64,000 bases of DNA from an uncultured Allomuricauda sp. GTDB lineage: Bacteria; Bacteroidota; Bacteroidia; Flavobacteriales; Flavobacteriaceae. The notes beneath the pieces are model-generated. The model had not been told where the DNA came from, did no database searches, and worked only from the letters and a program-made list of their open reading frames with translations. Made by a program: the position numbers and the translations under genes. Location: NCBI RefSeq assembly GCF_937884665.1, contig NZ_CAKZYF010000027.1, positions 1 through 64,000 of the forward strand. Direction: 5' to 3'. Below, in pieces: positions 1-8,347 of the stretch; within the stretch, counting starts at the first letter, position 1; each line of letters starts with the position of its first letter.

Positions 1-554
1 ATGATTGGTCCGCCCGTGATATTCAAAAGTGGGAGTACGTCCCCTTAGGCCCTTTTTTGGCCAAGAATTTCGCTTCTTCCATTTCGCCATGGATAGTTAC
101 CCTTGAGGCTTTGGAGCCCTTCCGCGTTTCGGGACCAACACAAGAACCCAAAGTTCTTCCCTATCTGGAATATGATGGCGCGAAAAACTATGATATCCAT
201 TTAGAGGTTGGAATATGCCCAGAAAATAGTGAAGAAACCGTAATATGTCATAGCAACTTTAAATATATGTACTGGAACATGGCACAGCAGTTAGCACATC
301 ATACCGTTAACGGATGTAACATCCACGTAGGTGATATGATGGCCTCCGGGACTATTTCAGGGAAAAGTGAAACTTCCTATGGTTCCATGTTGGAGCTCGC
401 CTGGATGGGTACCAAACCGCTACGGATGAAAGATGGTTCTGAACGGAAATTCATTAATGATGGCGACACAGTGATTATGAGAGGTTATGCCCTAAAGGAC
501 GATATCCGCGTTGGATTCGGTGAAGTTTCATCAAAAATCTTGCCTGCAACATGA
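1..554 (+). CDS. fahA: Fumarylacetoacetase, 3' part (partial at window edge)
   Basis: Last step of tyrosine/homogentisate breakdown: hydrolysis of fumarylacetoacetate to fumarate and acetoacetate. The frame is open to the window edge (codons begin at base 3). Upstream of the track's TTG start it reads DWSARDIQKWEYVPLGPFLA, a highly conserved FAH segment, so the TTG at 57 is not the start and the gene begins outside the window. Further conserved FAH stretches follow (HTVNGCNIHVGDMMASGTISG, then GFGEV near the C-terminus). The stop overlaps the next start as ATGA, which implies translational coupling. Family assignment is secure; the N-terminal domain is not visible. Confidence 0.95.
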   Translation, partial: DWSARDIQKWEYVPLGPFLAKNFASSISPWIVTLEALEPFRVSGPTQEPKVLPYLEYDGAKNYDIHLEVGICPENSEETVICHSNFKYMYWNMAQQLAHHTVNGCNIHVGDMMASGTISGKSETSYGSMLELAWMGTKPLRMKDGSERKFINDGDTVIMRGYALKDDIRVGFGEVSSKILPAT

Positions 555-1450
555 TAAAAACCATTGACCCAACCTCCATTTCGCAACCAGATTTACATAG
601 TATTCTGCTCACGGCGATAGCTCCTAGGCCCATATGTTTCGCCAGTACCGTCGATGAGTCCGGAAATGTAAACTTAAGCCCGTTCAGTTATTTCAATGTT
701 TTCAGCTCCAATCCCCCCATTCTCATTTTTTCCCCAGCACGAAGTGGAAGGGACAATACGCATAAGCACTCCTATCTTAATGTCAAGGAGGTACCTGAAG
801 TGGTCATCAATATGGTCAATCGTCCCATCGTGGAACAAATGTCCCTTTCAAGTACAGCGTATGATAGAGGGGTAAACGAATTCAGAAAATCAGGACTGAC
901 CGAAGTACCCAGCGAGAAAATAACTCCTCCCAGAGTAGGAGAAGCGCCTGTTTCATTTGAATGTACAGTACAACAGACCATTGAACTTGCCGAAGAACCA
1001 GGTGCTGGAAATCTAATCTTAGCCAAAGTAGAGCTCATTCATATTAACGAAAACTATACGACAGACGGCCAACTGGATACCCAAAAATTGGATTTGGTCG
1101 GAAGGATGGGAGGAAGTTGGTACGTGAGGGCTTCGGGAGATGCCCTTTTCGAGGTTCCCAAACCTATTCGAACCAAAGGTATTGGCGTTGATGCATTGCC
1201 TGATGGAATACGGAAAAGTAATGTTTTAACCGGAAACAACTTGGGACGCCTTGGTAATCTTGAAGCACTACCGAAAGTCGAGGAGGTCAATGCCATTCAG
1301 GAAGATGATGAAGTCCGGATGATGATAAAAAAAATAGGGGCCAATACCGCTAAAATTAAAGATCAATTGCACTGGTTGGCCCAACAAGTTTTGATCTCGG
1401 GCGAAACCAACAAGGCGATGACCATATTGTTATATGCAGAAAGTTTGTGA
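551..1450 (+). CDS. Flavin reductase-like (FMN-binding split barrel) protein
   Basis: A 299-residue protein with a flavin-reductase-like domain over roughly residues 15-200 (LTAIAPRPICFASTVDESGN, then SFNVFSSNPP-type loop and a NMVNRPIVEQM stretch). Family members bind FMN and reduce it or supply it to an oxygenase. The ATG overlaps the fumarylacetoacetase stop by 4 nt and the aminotransferase starts 1 nt after its stop, so the three are probably co-transcribed. In Bacteroidota this family often sits beside homogentisate-pathway genes; its exact role there is not established by sequence. Confidence 0.88.
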   Translation: MIKTIDPTSISQPDLHSILLTAIAPRPICFASTVDESGNVNLSPFSYFNVFSSNPPILIFSPARSGRDNTHKHSYLNVKEVPEVVINMVNRPIVEQMSLSSTAYDRGVNEFRKSGLTEVPSEKITPPRVGEAPVSFECTVQQTIELAEEPGAGNLILAKVELIHINENYTTDGQLDTQKLDLVGRMGGSWYVRASGDALFEVPKPIRTKGIGVDALPDGIRKSNVLTGNNLGRLGNLEALPKVEEVNAIQEDDEVRMMIKKIGANTAKIKDQLHWLAQQVLISGETNKAMTILLYAESL

Positions 1451-1451
1451 T

Positions 1452-2558
1452 ATGGAAAAAGGAATTGAATCAATTTTCAAGCCTCAATTAGAACACAGAG
1501 AAGTATATAGAGGAGGAAAGAATATTCCAAAACAAAAGGATAAGAAGATTTATAAGCTTTCCTCAAACGAAAATCCTTTGGGCCAATCCCCGAAGGCAAC
1601 GGAAGCTTTATTGAGAGCCGCGCACCAAATTGCAATTTATCCTGACCAAACCGACATCCGACTTCGAGAGGCGCTGGCAGAGGACTTTAACAAGCAATTG
1701 GATACAGACCAGTTTCTATGCGGAAACAGTGGTTCAGAGATTATCGATATGCTCTTACGGGCCTTTATCAATGAAGGGGATGAAGTGATTTATTCGAATC
1801 CTTGTTTTCTTCCGTACTCCGTATTCTCCAGATGGTACGGTGCAAATTTGGTAGATGTACCATTAAAAAAACCAGACTATTCTCTGGATATGGAGGGTAT
1901 TTTACACGCAATTACCGAGAAAACGAAAGTCATTTTTCTAACAAGCCCCAACAATCCCACCGGCACCTATATCCCAAAAACAAGCATTGAGCTTTTTTTA
2001 GCACAAGTTCCCAAAAACATCGTAATTGTTTTTGATGAAGTCTACCGGCATTTTGCAGATGCCGCGGACTATGTGTCCGCACTCCCCTACGTAAGAGCGG
2101 GGCATAATATCATTGCCATCAATAGTTTTTCCAAGACTTATGGTTTGGCCGGTTTACGAATCGGTTACTGCTATACAACACGAAAAATCGCAAAGTATCT
2201 CCGACAAATCCACAAACCCTTTTTATTGCCCTTAACATCCATAGAGGCCGCCATTGGGGCTCTGAATGACTCCGATTTTATATCGGAAACAGTACAAACG
2301 GTTCAAAAAGGAAGAAAGTTTTTGGAAAACGAGTTCCAAAGATTGGGAATCGCCTATTGGCCTACCCAAGCCAACTTTTTTATCATTGCCCCGCCTTTGC
2401 CCGAGTTTGAGTTTACAGATTTTCTAATGGAAAAGGGTATCATGGTACGGCCTGTTTCACAATTTGGCGCTTTGGGCAAGGTACGCATTACAATAGGTAC
2501 CCCAGAGGCGAATGAGGCTTTGGTACAAGCTATGGAAAAAATAAAGCCCCGTAAATAA
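1452..2558 (+). CDS. Class I/II PLP aminotransferase (histidinol-phosphate/aromatic aminotransferase family)
   Basis: Fold-type I aminotransferase of the HisC family. Visible features are SSNENPLG near the N-terminus, SPNNPTGTY, FDEVYRHF (PLP ring contacts) and the PLP lysine in NSFSKTYGLAGLRIGY at about residue 228. I chose the ATG at 1452, one base after the upstream stop, over the track start at 1434, which would overlap the flavin reductase by 17 nt and add only MQKVCD. Sitting behind fumarylacetoacetase and a flavin reductase rather than in a his operon, it more likely transaminates aromatic amino acids than histidinol phosphate. That is inference from context. Confidence 0.87.
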   Translation: MEKGIESIFKPQLEHREVYRGGKNIPKQKDKKIYKLSSNENPLGQSPKATEALLRAAHQIAIYPDQTDIRLREALAEDFNKQLDTDQFLCGNSGSEIIDMLLRAFINEGDEVIYSNPCFLPYSVFSRWYGANLVDVPLKKPDYSLDMEGILHAITEKTKVIFLTSPNNPTGTYIPKTSIELFLAQVPKNIVIVFDEVYRHFADAADYVSALPYVRAGHNIIAINSFSKTYGLAGLRIGYCYTTRKIAKYLRQIHKPFLLPLTSIEAAIGALNDSDFISETVQTVQKGRKFLENEFQRLGIAYWPTQANFFIIAPPLPEFEFTDFLMEKGIMVRPVSQFGALGKVRITIGTPEANEALVQAMEKIKPRK

Positions 2559-2570
2559 CAGGGCTTTATT
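2540..2570. terminator. Bidirectional intrinsic terminator
   Basis: Inverted repeat AATAAAGCCC / GGGCTTTATT with an 11-nt loop. It overlaps the last codons of the aminotransferase and lies before the convergent lipoprotein gene. The A/T-rich outer arms give a U-tract on either strand. Confidence 0.75.
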
Positions 2571-2593
2571 GTGTGTTGGATTGAACTCTTAGC

Positions 2594-3106
2594 TTACTGT
2601 CTTGTAAACACAGCATCGGCTCCGGTAAAATTATCAGGGTCTATATCAGCACCTGCCAGAATGAGGGTATCATCTCCTTCAAAAGAGATGACAAGTGTTT
2701 CTTCTTCCATATTTGCATTGATAAAGGTCAACTGATTGCCATTCAATGACCAGGTCGAAGCTTCGGTTTCACTCTGCATGGGACAAGGAATGTCCAAACC
2801 GCCCATCCCTACATTAATGGAAAGAAAACTAGCTCTATCCACTGATGTAACGGTTCCATCGTCATTAAAAGTAAAAGTGATCAGGTCGCAGTCTATTCCC
2901 TGTAAGAAGGAAACGATCTGCTTCGCAAAATCAAGGTCGTCATCGTCAACACTGCTATCGATTCTAAGGTCGGTCAAAACCCAGGTTCCCACTATGGGAC
3001 TGGTACCATTGGACGTGTTATCCGAACCATCGTCACCATCATCGGAACAAGAAATAATAAGTATTGTTGTCAAAAATAGTATTGCAATCTTTCTCATGCT
3101 TTTCAT
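2594..3106 (-). CDS. Lipocalin-like lipoprotein
   Basis: Small surface or periplasmic lipoprotein. Starting at MKSMRK (or MRK at 3097) gives a signal peptide ending in a lipobox (LIISC) followed by an acidic S/D/N-rich linker. The track start at 3172 adds 22 residues that would spoil the signal peptide. The mature part begins SPIVGTWVLTDLRID and contains ITFTFNDDGTVTSVD, STWSLNGNQLTF and a short final strand: the GTW...G.W pattern of small lipocalin-like (DUF4923/lipocalin_4-type) proteins of Bacteroidota. Ligand unknown. It follows the DUF5916 gene on the same strand by about 65 nt and may share its transcript. Confidence 0.8.
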   Translation of the reverse strand: MKSMRKIAILFLTTILIISCSDDGDDGSDNTSNGTSPIVGTWVLTDLRIDSSVDDDDLDFAKQIVSFLQGIDCDLITFTFNDDGTVTSVDRASFLSINVGMGGLDIPCPMQSETEASTWSLNGNQLTFINANMEEETLVISFEGDDTLILAGADIDPDNFTGADAVFTRQ

Positions 3107-3171
3107 TTGTGAGGTTAATCTGTGGAGATAACGCAAAAACCACTGAAAAAGTATGGAATTTGCCTGTAGCA

Positions 3172-5823
3172 CTAGAGAACAAACCTGTAGGTAGCCTTTA
3201 AAAGAAAAATATTTTGTGGTTGTTGTCCAAAGATATTGTCCCCTAGACCTGTAAGCAAACCCTGTGAAGGGTCACCATCCTGTGAGATGTCCTGTGACCA
3301 TACCAGAAAAATTTCGGAACCTGGGATGTATTCCCAGCGAATTACCAAATTGGACCGGAACTGAACAAATGAAAAATCAGGATCGTCAAAGCTAAAGTCC
3401 GTTGCCCCGGATAAATTCTCATCTACAGAATACGTACCATCCAAAAGAGTGACCTGCTCTTCAGAATAGGCCAAAAAACGATTTTCAAAACGTTGTGCAG
3501 TGGCATCGGTAACATGTTTAAAGTTCGAATAACGCCCTCTGGAAATAAAGGGCTGTCCCCAATACTGAATGGTCAAGTTGGGATTTATGGTATAGTTGAA
3601 CCTAAAGGACATACTCAAGGTCCGTTGTTGGATTTCACCGTTCAAATATCGTGGGGAACCATTTACATCATCGAAATTATCAATGAACTGTAACTTATCA
3701 TTGTTAATATCCAACGAAGGAAAAGCTGAAACACGAATGGCATTTATGGGTTGATAGACCAATCCGGCTTCAATAAAATAGGAACGATATGAATTGTCTA
3801 CCGCCTTTTGACCTCTATGGAAAAAATTAAAGCGCAACTTTTTTCGATTGTCCGTTCGGATGGAATTCCAGAAACTCAAATCTGGTGATCTTCGTAATCT
3901 AGGACCGCCACGCAGTGCAAAATTATCATACCGAACAGGTCCATAGTTGAAACCGAAATTACTGAACCAGTTGTTCTGCCAATTCTGCCAGCTATTGGTA
4001 TTAAAGCGAAGCATATTATGGTTGCCATTAAAATCCCATGCGCTCCAATGGTTGTAATTGATGCCCACCCTTCTAAAAGTACTGTCAGGTTTTAACGTTT
4101 GATACCCCACCCAGGTATAGTGTCGAATATCGTCTGATTGGCGCTGGAAACCAATATCATTCAGTTCCAACTCGGGTGAGCGCCAAGTTCCACCCGATTC
4201 AAAACGCCAATGGCCATTTCCAATTTTCCCTATTTGGACATTCCCTGCACTCCCAGTCAAAGAAGTTCTATTGGGGTCCACTGCAACGTGCCCCGCATCC
4301 ACCCGTTGGAAGAGATGGGTAATGGATTCTTGTGTATTTTGGATAGCCTCTTGACTTCCTTGTACATGACTTAGAATAAGATTTCCTTCCACATACCAAT
4401 CCCTGTTGTGCCACTGGTGTTTAAAATCCACTCCGCCCGTATATGCGGAACGATGCAAAAAATCCAAAGGTCCCGTGAGATTATCTCTGTTGGTGGCAGT
4501 GAATATTCCACCGATGTAGGAGTTTCTATCGTTGAAATCTTTTTGAAGTCTCCCCACAAAATAATTGGTGAGCGGTTCCACCACTTCCCTTCTTCCTTCT
4601 CCGGTATCATCAACTATGGAAGCGTAGCGTTTTGCAGTAACGCTCTCCAAAACCCCAATGGCCCATCCATCTTTAGTCTTACCGCTAAATTTGGCCGCGC
4701 CAATTATTGGAGTGTTGTCTGGTTGTTCAACAAATTCATTATCAGCAGTATCGGGAGAACCTTGAGGGCTCCTACCTATCCTTCTGGAGTAGAATACGTT
4801 ATCGAATCCAAACGTATTCCCCGCCTCGGATTGGGAAACGTTAAAATCAAAAATGTTTTTGTTTTCCACAAAAAAGGGCCGTTGTTCCCTAAAGAAAATT
4901 TGGAAACCATCCAGTGCAATGGCGGATGGATCCGCCTCAACTTGACCAAAATCAGGATTTACGGTCAAGTCCAAGGTAAGATCGTTGGTGATACCGATTT
5001 TTGCGTCCAATCCAACAGTAATATCATTTTCAGTGCCATCCCGAAAAGGATTTCCTTCCTCGGCTTCATACGTTTCACCACTGGTCACCGTATAAGGTTG
5101 GATTTCGAGCTGTTTTTGTGGTTCAATGTTCTTGAGCCCGTGCAGTTCGCCAAACTCACTTACCCAACCGGGTTGATCTATAGGTTTTCTTTGCCAAAGT
5201 GATCGTTCTTCCGCCCGAAAGAACCTTCGGGTAGATTGCAAGCCCCATACTTGATCTTCTGCTCCACTGAACTTTAATTGGCTCAAGGGGATTATCAGTT
5301 CTGCAGTCCATCCTTCATCATACATATTGGTATTGGTGAACCAAATGGAGTTCCAACTCCCGACCCAATTGTTCCCATTATTGGAGACAAATTCGTCCCC
5401 CTTTACACCGGCTGCTGTCACTGTAAAGGAGAAAGCGGTTCGTTTGTCATGGTAACTATCAATATTGAATTCTACCCAATCCCCATCAAAACCATCTCTA
5501 CGGGACAATCTTCTCACTATTTTATCCGGTTCCGCATCGTAACAGCGAACCCCTATGTACAAGTATTTACTATCATAGACAATTTTAAATTTGGTCTGAT
5601 AACTGGGTGGTGTATTTTCATCAGGTTGAAGTTCCACATAATCACCAGTCCAATCAACGGTTTTCCACACAAGGTCGTTTAATAGGCCGTCTATGGAGGG
5701 AGGCTCGTTTTCTGCTACAGGTCTGGTTACGTAGATTTTTTTGGGAACGACTTGTGTTGAATCTTGCGCATTGGCCCCAAAAGAGATAAAAAATAAGGCC
5801 AGCAAGAGGGTTGGTTTTCTCAC
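3172..5823 (-). CDS. CBM9-like/DUF5916 outer-membrane protein
   Basis: An 883-residue exported protein. Signal peptide MRKPTLLLALFFISFGANAQ, cut after AQA-like GANAQ. Residues about 35-210 form a carbohydrate-binding family 9-like domain (PPSIDGLLNDLVWKTVDW, SKYLYIGVRCYD, DWVEFNIDSYHD). The rest is a DUF5916-type region (DFGQVEADPSAIALDGFQIFFREQRPFFVENKNIF) followed by many alternating amphipathic strands ending in LKATYRFVL, as in outer-membrane beta-barrels. Typical length for the family. The family is common in Bacteroidota and its substrate is unknown. Leaderless promoter search upstream gave nothing convincing. Confidence 0.85.
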   Translation of the reverse strand: MRKPTLLLALFFISFGANAQDSTQVVPKKIYVTRPVAENEPPSIDGLLNDLVWKTVDWTGDYVELQPDENTPPSYQTKFKIVYDSKYLYIGVRCYDAEPDKIVRRLSRRDGFDGDWVEFNIDSYHDKRTAFSFTVTAAGVKGDEFVSNNGNNWVGSWNSIWFTNTNMYDEGWTAELIIPLSQLKFSGAEDQVWGLQSTRRFFRAEERSLWQRKPIDQPGWVSEFGELHGLKNIEPQKQLEIQPYTVTSGETYEAEEGNPFRDGTENDITVGLDAKIGITNDLTLDLTVNPDFGQVEADPSAIALDGFQIFFREQRPFFVENKNIFDFNVSQSEAGNTFGFDNVFYSRRIGRSPQGSPDTADNEFVEQPDNTPIIGAAKFSGKTKDGWAIGVLESVTAKRYASIVDDTGEGRREVVEPLTNYFVGRLQKDFNDRNSYIGGIFTATNRDNLTGPLDFLHRSAYTGGVDFKHQWHNRDWYVEGNLILSHVQGSQEAIQNTQESITHLFQRVDAGHVAVDPNRTSLTGSAGNVQIGKIGNGHWRFESGGTWRSPELELNDIGFQRQSDDIRHYTWVGYQTLKPDSTFRRVGINYNHWSAWDFNGNHNMLRFNTNSWQNWQNNWFSNFGFNYGPVRYDNFALRGGPRLRRSPDLSFWNSIRTDNRKKLRFNFFHRGQKAVDNSYRSYFIEAGLVYQPINAIRVSAFPSLDINNDKLQFIDNFDDVNGSPRYLNGEIQQRTLSMSFRFNYTINPNLTIQYWGQPFISRGRYSNFKHVTDATAQRFENRFLAYSEEQVTLLDGTYSVDENLSGATDFSFDDPDFSFVQFRSNLVIRWEYIPGSEIFLVWSQDISQDGDPSQGLLTGLGDNIFGQQPQNIFLLKATYRFVL

Positions 5824-5983
5824 TGTTTCTGTTTTTTGATTTGATAGCTGACTTAAAGAGTCAACAAAATGAAATCAGTTACAGGTGTAACCCAATTTTA
5901 TATGATTTTAACATTATGGTATAAAAATGATTACACGGAAAAGAAGTACCATCCAAAATTGAAAAATAAACTAAAACAACCAT

Positions 5984-6013
5984 TTGTTATTCAACTGAAT
6001 AATTGTACATTTG
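5984..6013 (+). promoter_or_regulatory. Bacteroidota housekeeping promoter of rplM-rpsI
   Basis: TTG at 5984-5986, a 19-nt spacer, then TACATTTG at 6006-6013, a perfect TAnnTTTG -7 element. It leaves a leader of roughly 45 nt before the GTG start of rplM. Confidence 0.75.
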
Positions 6014-6060
6014 CAGCCCGTTAAAATAGACAAATACTAAATACGAATAATATTCTCAAA

Positions 6061-6516
6061 GTGGATACATTAAGTTACAAGACCATTTCCGCAAATAAAG
6101 CGACCGTTTCCAAGGAATGGTTGTTGGTTGACGCTGAAGGACAAACATTGGGTAGATTAGCTTCTAAAGTAGCCAAATTGCTAAGAGGTAAGCACAAGAC
6201 AAATTTTACACCCCATGTGGACTGTGGAGACAATGTCATTGTCATCAATGCGGAAAAAATCAATTTGTCTGGAAATAAATGGGTTGAAAAAACCTACCAA
6301 AGATATACGGGATATCCCGGCGGACAACGTGAGACAACAGCAACGGAGATGTTGGAAAAGCAACCCGAACGTATTGTTGAAAAGTCGATTAAAGGTATGC
6401 TTCCCAAAAACAGATTGGGTGCTGATCTTTTTAGAAACTTGAAGGTTTACGCTGGTACAGAACACGGTCATGAGGCGCAAAAGCCAAAAGCAATAAACTT
6501 AAACGACTACAAATAA
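6061..6516 (+). CDS. rplM: 50S ribosomal protein L13 (uL13)
   Basis: Large-subunit protein, 151 residues, full length. Begins [13 protein letters not shown] with a GTG start, which is usual for this gene in flavobacteria; no ATG lies near. Diagnostic L13 stretches are [34 protein letters not shown] and [20 protein letters not shown]. The stop overlaps the rpsI start as TAATG, giving translational coupling with its universal partner. Confidence 0.98.
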   Translation: MDTLSYKTISANKATVSKEWLLVDAEGQTLGRLASKVAKLLRGKHKTNFTPHVDCGDNVIVINAEKINLSGNKWVEKTYQRYTGYPGGQRETTATEMLEKQPERIVEKSIKGMLPKNRLGADLFRNLKVYAGTEHGHEAQKPKAINLNDYK

Positions 6517-6902
6517 TGGAGGTTGTTCATAAAATTGGTAGAAGAAAAACGGCAGTAGCCCGCGTATACCTTTCCGAAGGCAAAGGAACTATTACGGTGA
6601 ATAAAAGGGATTATAAAGACTATTTCAGTACTGCCCCATTACAATATAAGATAAAGCAGGCTTTTGCTTTAACAGACACTGAAGATACCTATGATGTAAA
6701 GGTCAATGTATATGGAGGAGGTATCACAGGTCAGGCAGAGGCGATTCGATTGGCTCTTTCCAGGGCCATGTGCGAAATAAACGAAGAAAACCGAAGTCTT
6801 CTAAAACCCGAAGGGCTTTTGACCCGGGACCCCAGAATGGTGGAGCGCAAAAAATTCGGTCAAAAGAAAGCGAGAAAGAAATTCCAGTTCTCCAAACGTT
6901 AA
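6516..6902 (+). CDS. rpsI: 30S ribosomal protein S9 (uS9)
   Basis: Small-subunit protein, 128 residues. Shows the S9 hallmarks IGRRKTAVARVYLSEGKGTITVNKR, GGGITGQAEAIRLALSRAM and the basic C-terminus KKARKKFQFSKR that reaches the P-site tRNA. Second gene of the rplM-rpsI operon. Confidence 0.98.
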   Translation: MEVVHKIGRRKTAVARVYLSEGKGTITVNKRDYKDYFSTAPLQYKIKQAFALTDTEDTYDVKVNVYGGGITGQAEAIRLALSRAMCEINEENRSLLKPEGLLTRDPRMVERKKFGQKKARKKFQFSKR

Positions 6903-6946
6903 GAATACCGGACACTGGCTGTCCAATATTATATGTTCATTGAAAG

Positions 6947-6964
6947 CCCTGAATCGGATCAGGG
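6947..6964 (+). other. RNA hairpin between rpsI and rpsB
   Basis: CCCTGA / TCAGGG with a 6-nt loop, followed by an A/T-rich but not T-only stretch. A second, shorter hairpin (GGACA / TGTCC) lies at 6910-6924. They may terminate rplM-rpsI imperfectly or belong to the rpsB leader; neither role can be fixed from sequence alone. Confidence 0.4.
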
Positions 6965-7026
6965 TTAATAATTAATCAAGTTGTCGTTGTTCCAAAGAGC
7001 AAACATCAACTTTTTGGATACTAGTT

Positions 7027-7076
7027 TAGCATCTAAATGAGCAGGGCGAACCCAGGTGACCACCTTCTCATTGCTA
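7027..7076 (+). promoter_or_regulatory. Structured rpsB leader (three-way junction, candidate S2 autoregulatory element)
   Basis: Thirty bases upstream of rpsB the RNA can fold as follows: outer stem TAGC (7027-7030) with GCTA (7073-7076); after a 5-nt bulge, AATGAG (7036-7041) with CTCATT (7067-7072); inside it two hairpins, GGG-CGAA-CCC (7043-7052) and AGGT-GACC-ACCT (7054-7065). Ten outer pairs enclosing two tetraloop hairpins is far beyond chance for an intergenic stretch. The position suggests feedback binding by S2, as known for other ribosomal protein leaders. That function is inferred. Confidence 0.6.
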
Positions 7077-7106
7077 CTACAACGGAACGTAAACTAAGTA
7101 CAAGAA

Positions 7107-8267
7107 ATGGCAAGTAAACCCGAAGTAAAAGACTTATTGGAAGCAGGTGTGCATTTTGGACACCTCACCAGAAAGTGGAATCCCAACATGGCCCCCTATA
7201 TCTACATGGAGCGAAATGGGATTCATGTAATCAATCTTTACAAAACCGTAGCAAAATTGGATGAAGCCAAGGAAGCTTTGAAAAAAATAGCTTCTTCCGG
7301 CAGAAAGATTCTTTTTGTGGCTACGAAAAAACAAGCAAAAGACATTGTTGCCGACAAGGTATCCAAAGTCAACATGCCCTACATCACCGAAAGGTGGCCC
7401 GGTGGTATGTTGACCAATTTCGTCACTATACGTAAAGCGGTGAAAAAAATGACCGCAATCGATAGGATGAAAAAAGACGGTACCTTTAACACCTTATCCA
7501 AAAAAGAACGGTTACAGGTTGACCGTCTACGAGCAAAATTGGAAAAGAACTTAGGTTCGATAGCAGATATGACCCGTCTTCCAGGTGCTATTTTCATCGT
7601 GGACACTATGAGAGAGCATATTGCTGTAAAGGAGGCCCAAAAATTGAACATTCCAATTTTTGCCATGGTGGATACCAATTCAGACCCTCGCCCCATTGAT
7701 TTTGTAATTCCGGCCAACGACGATGCTGGTAAATCAATCGAGGCTATTCTTTCTGAGGTCACAGGCGCGGTTGCCGAAGGATTGGCCGATAGAAAAAGTG
7801 AAAAACAAGAGGAAAAACCTACTGAAACCGAAGCAACTGTTGAAACAGCAACTGCTGAACCAACAAACAATGTGGAAGAGGTAAAAACTCCCGAGGTGGA
7901 AGCATCAAAAGATGTGCCCGTTGAAGAAACAGTTGAAGAACCCAAAGAAGCCCCTGTTGAGACTAAAGTAGCGGTTGAGGAGAAAAAGGCCGTTCCAACG
8001 AAGAGCAGTGCAGAAGTTGAAGACCTCACAAAAATTGAAGGAATAGGTCCAAAAGCCGCCGAAGCATTGAATAACAAAGGGGTAGTGACCTACAAAGACC
8101 TCGCCGAAGCAGCACCTGATACCATTAAAGAGATTTTGACGGAAGCTAGTTCCAGAATGGCCCATTTGGACCCTACTACCTGGCCAAAGCAAGCTCAGAT
8201 GGCAGCCGATGGAAAGTGGGATGAATTAAAAGAATGGCAGGAAAATGCTAAAGGAGGGGTCGAATAA
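7107..8267 (+). CDS. rpsB: 30S ribosomal protein S2 (uS2) with C-terminal helix-hairpin-helix extension
   Basis: Residues 1-230 are a canonical S2 (LLEAGVHFGHLTRKWNPNM, ITERWPGGMLTNF, LPGAIFIVDTMREHIAVKEA, DTNSDPRPIDFVIPANDDA). S2 usually ends near residue 230-260; this one runs to 386. A linker of about 70 residues rich in E, T, P, V and A is followed by a domain reading DLTKIEGIGPKAAEALNNKG and ending in a Trp-rich segment (DGKWDELKEWQEN). The IEGIGPKAAEAL stretch is a helix-hairpin-helix signature, similar to DUF4332-like extensions seen on some flavobacterial ribosomal proteins. Upstream of tsf, as usual. S2 identity is certain; the function of the extension is unknown. Confidence 0.97.
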   Translation: MASKPEVKDLLEAGVHFGHLTRKWNPNMAPYIYMERNGIHVINLYKTVAKLDEAKEALKKIASSGRKILFVATKKQAKDIVADKVSKVNMPYITERWPGGMLTNFVTIRKAVKKMTAIDRMKKDGTFNTLSKKERLQVDRLRAKLEKNLGSIADMTRLPGAIFIVDTMREHIAVKEAQKLNIPIFAMVDTNSDPRPIDFVIPANDDAGKSIEAILSEVTGAVAEGLADRKSEKQEEKPTETEATVETATAEPTNNVEEVKTPEVEASKDVPVEETVEEPKEAPVETKVAVEEKKAVPTKSSAEVEDLTKIEGIGPKAAEALNNKGVVTYKDLAEAAPDTIKEILTEASSRMAHLDPTTWPKQAQMAADGKWDELKEWQENAKGGVE

Positions 8268-8347
8268 GTACCTCGATAATTAACTATTGTATTGGTGCGA
8301 AATAACGCTACAGAATTTACTTTATACAAATTTTAATACATAAGAAA

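Noticed and set aside
4408-5202. 264-aa plus-strand ORF opposite the DUF5916 gene
   Set aside because: It lies wholly inside a well-supported gene on the other strand, has no recognisable motif and is a codon-bias shadow.
7379-8077. 232-aa minus-strand ORF rich in Ser, Thr and Val opposite rpsB
   Set aside because: The composition mirrors the Glu/Thr/Val-rich linker of S2 on the other strand; it is a shadow, not a surface protein.
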